A program made the position numbers and the translations under genes. Below the pieces are notes generated by a model. The model was not told where the DNA came from, searched no databases, and saw only the letters and a list, made by a program, of their open reading frames with translations. Below are positions 56,368 through 57,177 of a DNA stretch of 57,177 nucleotides, piece by piece. Numbering within the stretch: the stretch's first letter is position 1; each line of letters opens with the position of its first letter. This DNA comes from Desulfurellales bacterium (GTDB lineage Bacteria > Campylobacterota_A > Desulfurellia > Desulfurellales > Hippeaceae), in the NCBI GenBank assembly GCA_027014115.1, contig JALWEJ010000017.1, positions 1 through 57,177 on the forward strand, given 5' to 3'.

Positions 56368-57090
56368 TCAAACCAACATAGGCAAAATTTCTTCAGCCTT
56401 ACCATGCAAAAACAGATCACTAATAGTATTTGTATAGTTTGAAGGGTTTGTATTTACCTCGATTATAAATGCATCGCTCTTTTTTGCCAAATAAGGAATT
56501 TGACTTGCGGGCATTATTTCCCCTGTTGTCCCTACAACAATCATAACACCGCATCCAGAAGATAAAGTAATGGATTTTTTGTAAGCAGTATCAGGTATTG
56601 GCTCTTTGAAAAAAACAAAATCCGGTTTTAAAATGCCACCGCATTTTATGCATTTTGGAGGCAAAATTGATAGGTCTATTTTATCCTTTTTGAATTGCAA
56701 ACCGCATTTCAAACACACAAGGGAATTTGCAGTCCCATGAAATTCAACAATATCCGAAGAACCGGCCATCTGATGAAGGTTGTCAATGTTTTGTGTAATA
56801 ACGGGACATCCCATCTCTGCCAAAGCAAAATGGGCATCATTTGGACTTACATTATCCAAAAATGTATAAAAGATGTCTTTTATAAGTTCCCAGCTCCTTT
56901 TCGGATTGTTGATAAAAAAATCCAAATCCAAAAAAGTCGGGTCAAATTTACTCCATAAGCCGTTTTTTCCTCTAAATGTTGGTATACCGCTTGCAACCGA
57001 TATGCCTGCACCGGTAAACGCCACAACCTTTTTTGATTTTTTTATAATATCCTTTGATTTTTCTATTTTATCCGAAAGAAAACTATTCAT
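56368..57090 (-). CDS. Sir2-family NAD-dependent protein deacylase
   Basis: 240 aa. VAFTGAGISVASGIPTFRG (NAD loop), TQNIDNLHQMAGSSDIVEFHG (catalytic His), a zinc site formed by CLKCGLQFKK and CIKCGGILKPD, and VGTTGEIMPASQIP. It removes acyl groups from lysines using NAD. Close to CobB class III/U sirtuins in size. No regulatory site noticed. The start ATG 57090 is 10 nt from the tRNA-Ser 3' end. Confidence 0.93.
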   Translation of the reverse strand: MNSFLSDKIEKSKDIIKKSKKVVAFTGAGISVASGIPTFRGKNGLWSKFDPTFLDLDFFINNPKRSWELIKDIFYTFLDNVSPNDAHFALAEMGCPVITQNIDNLHQMAGSSDIVEFHGTANSLVCLKCGLQFKKDKIDLSILPPKCIKCGGILKPDFVFFKEPIPDTAYKKSITLSSGCGVMIVVGTTGEIMPASQIPYLAKKSDAFIIEVNTNPSNYTNTISDLFLHGKAEEILPMLV

Positions 57091-57100
57091 AACGAATCAG

Positions 57101-57177
57101 TGGCGGAGAGAGAGGGATTCGAACCCTCGGTGCAGGTTTTGCCCACACACTCGCTTAGCAGGCGAGCGCCTTCAGCC
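57101..57177 (-). tRNA. tRNA-Ser (GCT), 5' end cut off by window edge
   Basis: On the minus strand the anticodon loop is CTGCTAA (GCT). A long variable arm (GTGTGTGGGCAAAACCTGCAC) and T-arm GGTTCGAATCC follow, and the acceptor ends CTCTCTCC-G-CCA. The long variable arm and discriminator G are serine features. About 13-15 bases at the 5' end lie outside the window. Confidence 0.92.

Overview
The window is about 57 kb of AT-rich bacterial DNA, bounded by a tRNA-fMet at the left edge (5' end cut off) and a tRNA-Ser at the right edge (5' end cut off). The core genes suggest a Gram-negative anaerobe close to the Desulfurellales (Hippea/Desulfurella) within the Campylobacterota. The pointers are a cofactor-poor complex I/group 4 hydrogenase-like operon, a FlgR-like sigma-54 activator without a DNA-binding domain, a GnnA/GnnB-like pair for amide-linked lipid A, and a DsbG/DsbK-like periplasmic oxidoreductase. 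This placement is inference from gene families; no marker gene was searched.

Region 1 (76-13600) is an accessory, defence-rich island between tRNA-fMet and the respiratory operon. From left to right it holds brnT/brnA; hicB with a truncated hicA; a decaying restriction-modification operon (two DNA methylase genes with internal stops or a frameshift, a DUF1016/YhcG PD-(D/E)XK nuclease gene with an apparent frameshift at a T7 tract, and a GIY-YIG-like plus helicase protein); a compact type II MTase/REase pair; two Fic AMP-transferase genes of different classes; gene remnants; and a mazE-like/mazF pair. Three related hairpin-forming elements of 120-165 bp, resembling integron attC sites, lie at 7160-7297, 9155-9317 and 11406-11529. 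Each sits just downstream of a minus-strand cassette. Two genes in this stretch (the REase and the larger Fic protein) carry upstream TAnnTTTG boxes, the -7 element of Bacteroidota promoters, one of them with a TTG at the right distance. This suggests part of the island came from Bacteroidota.

Region 2 (13600-20210) is a six-gene operon like Hyf/Ehr: HyfC, HyfE, HyfF, HyfG-like, HyfI-like and HyfB proteins. The large subunit keeps only one cysteine of each NiFe motif, the small subunit has no cysteine at all, and no ferredoxin-like subunit is present. It is therefore an energy-converting hydrogenase-related (Ehr) complex without a visible redox centre.

Region 3 (20210-22380) has three exported proteins rich in cysteine or calcium-binding repeats, preceded by a leader of about 370 nt with a strong dyad, then tRNA-Phe.

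Region 4 (22388-34190) is a divergent roadblock gene and a long plus-strand housekeeping run: a RACo-like corrinoid-protein activator, SemiSWEET, xth, glyQS, guaB, a PLD nuclease, thiD2, lepA, lepB, pgsA, DUF2892, and then rpmB with its own promoter.

Region 5 (34195-44260) is a minus-strand run starting with cpoB/ybgF and continuing through LysM, cysS, a sigma-70 factor, DnaJ-TPR, DUF2062, rhomboid, lpxH, ligA, a small membrane protein, fliA and DUF2148.

Region 6 (44386-51851) is a plus-strand set: a DsbG-like protein, a giant AsmA-like protein, a short MetH lacking its reactivation domain, and a FlgR-like regulator. Region 7 (51855-57177) is minus-strand: DUF2207/LemA, gnnA/gnnB, sir2 and tRNA-Ser.
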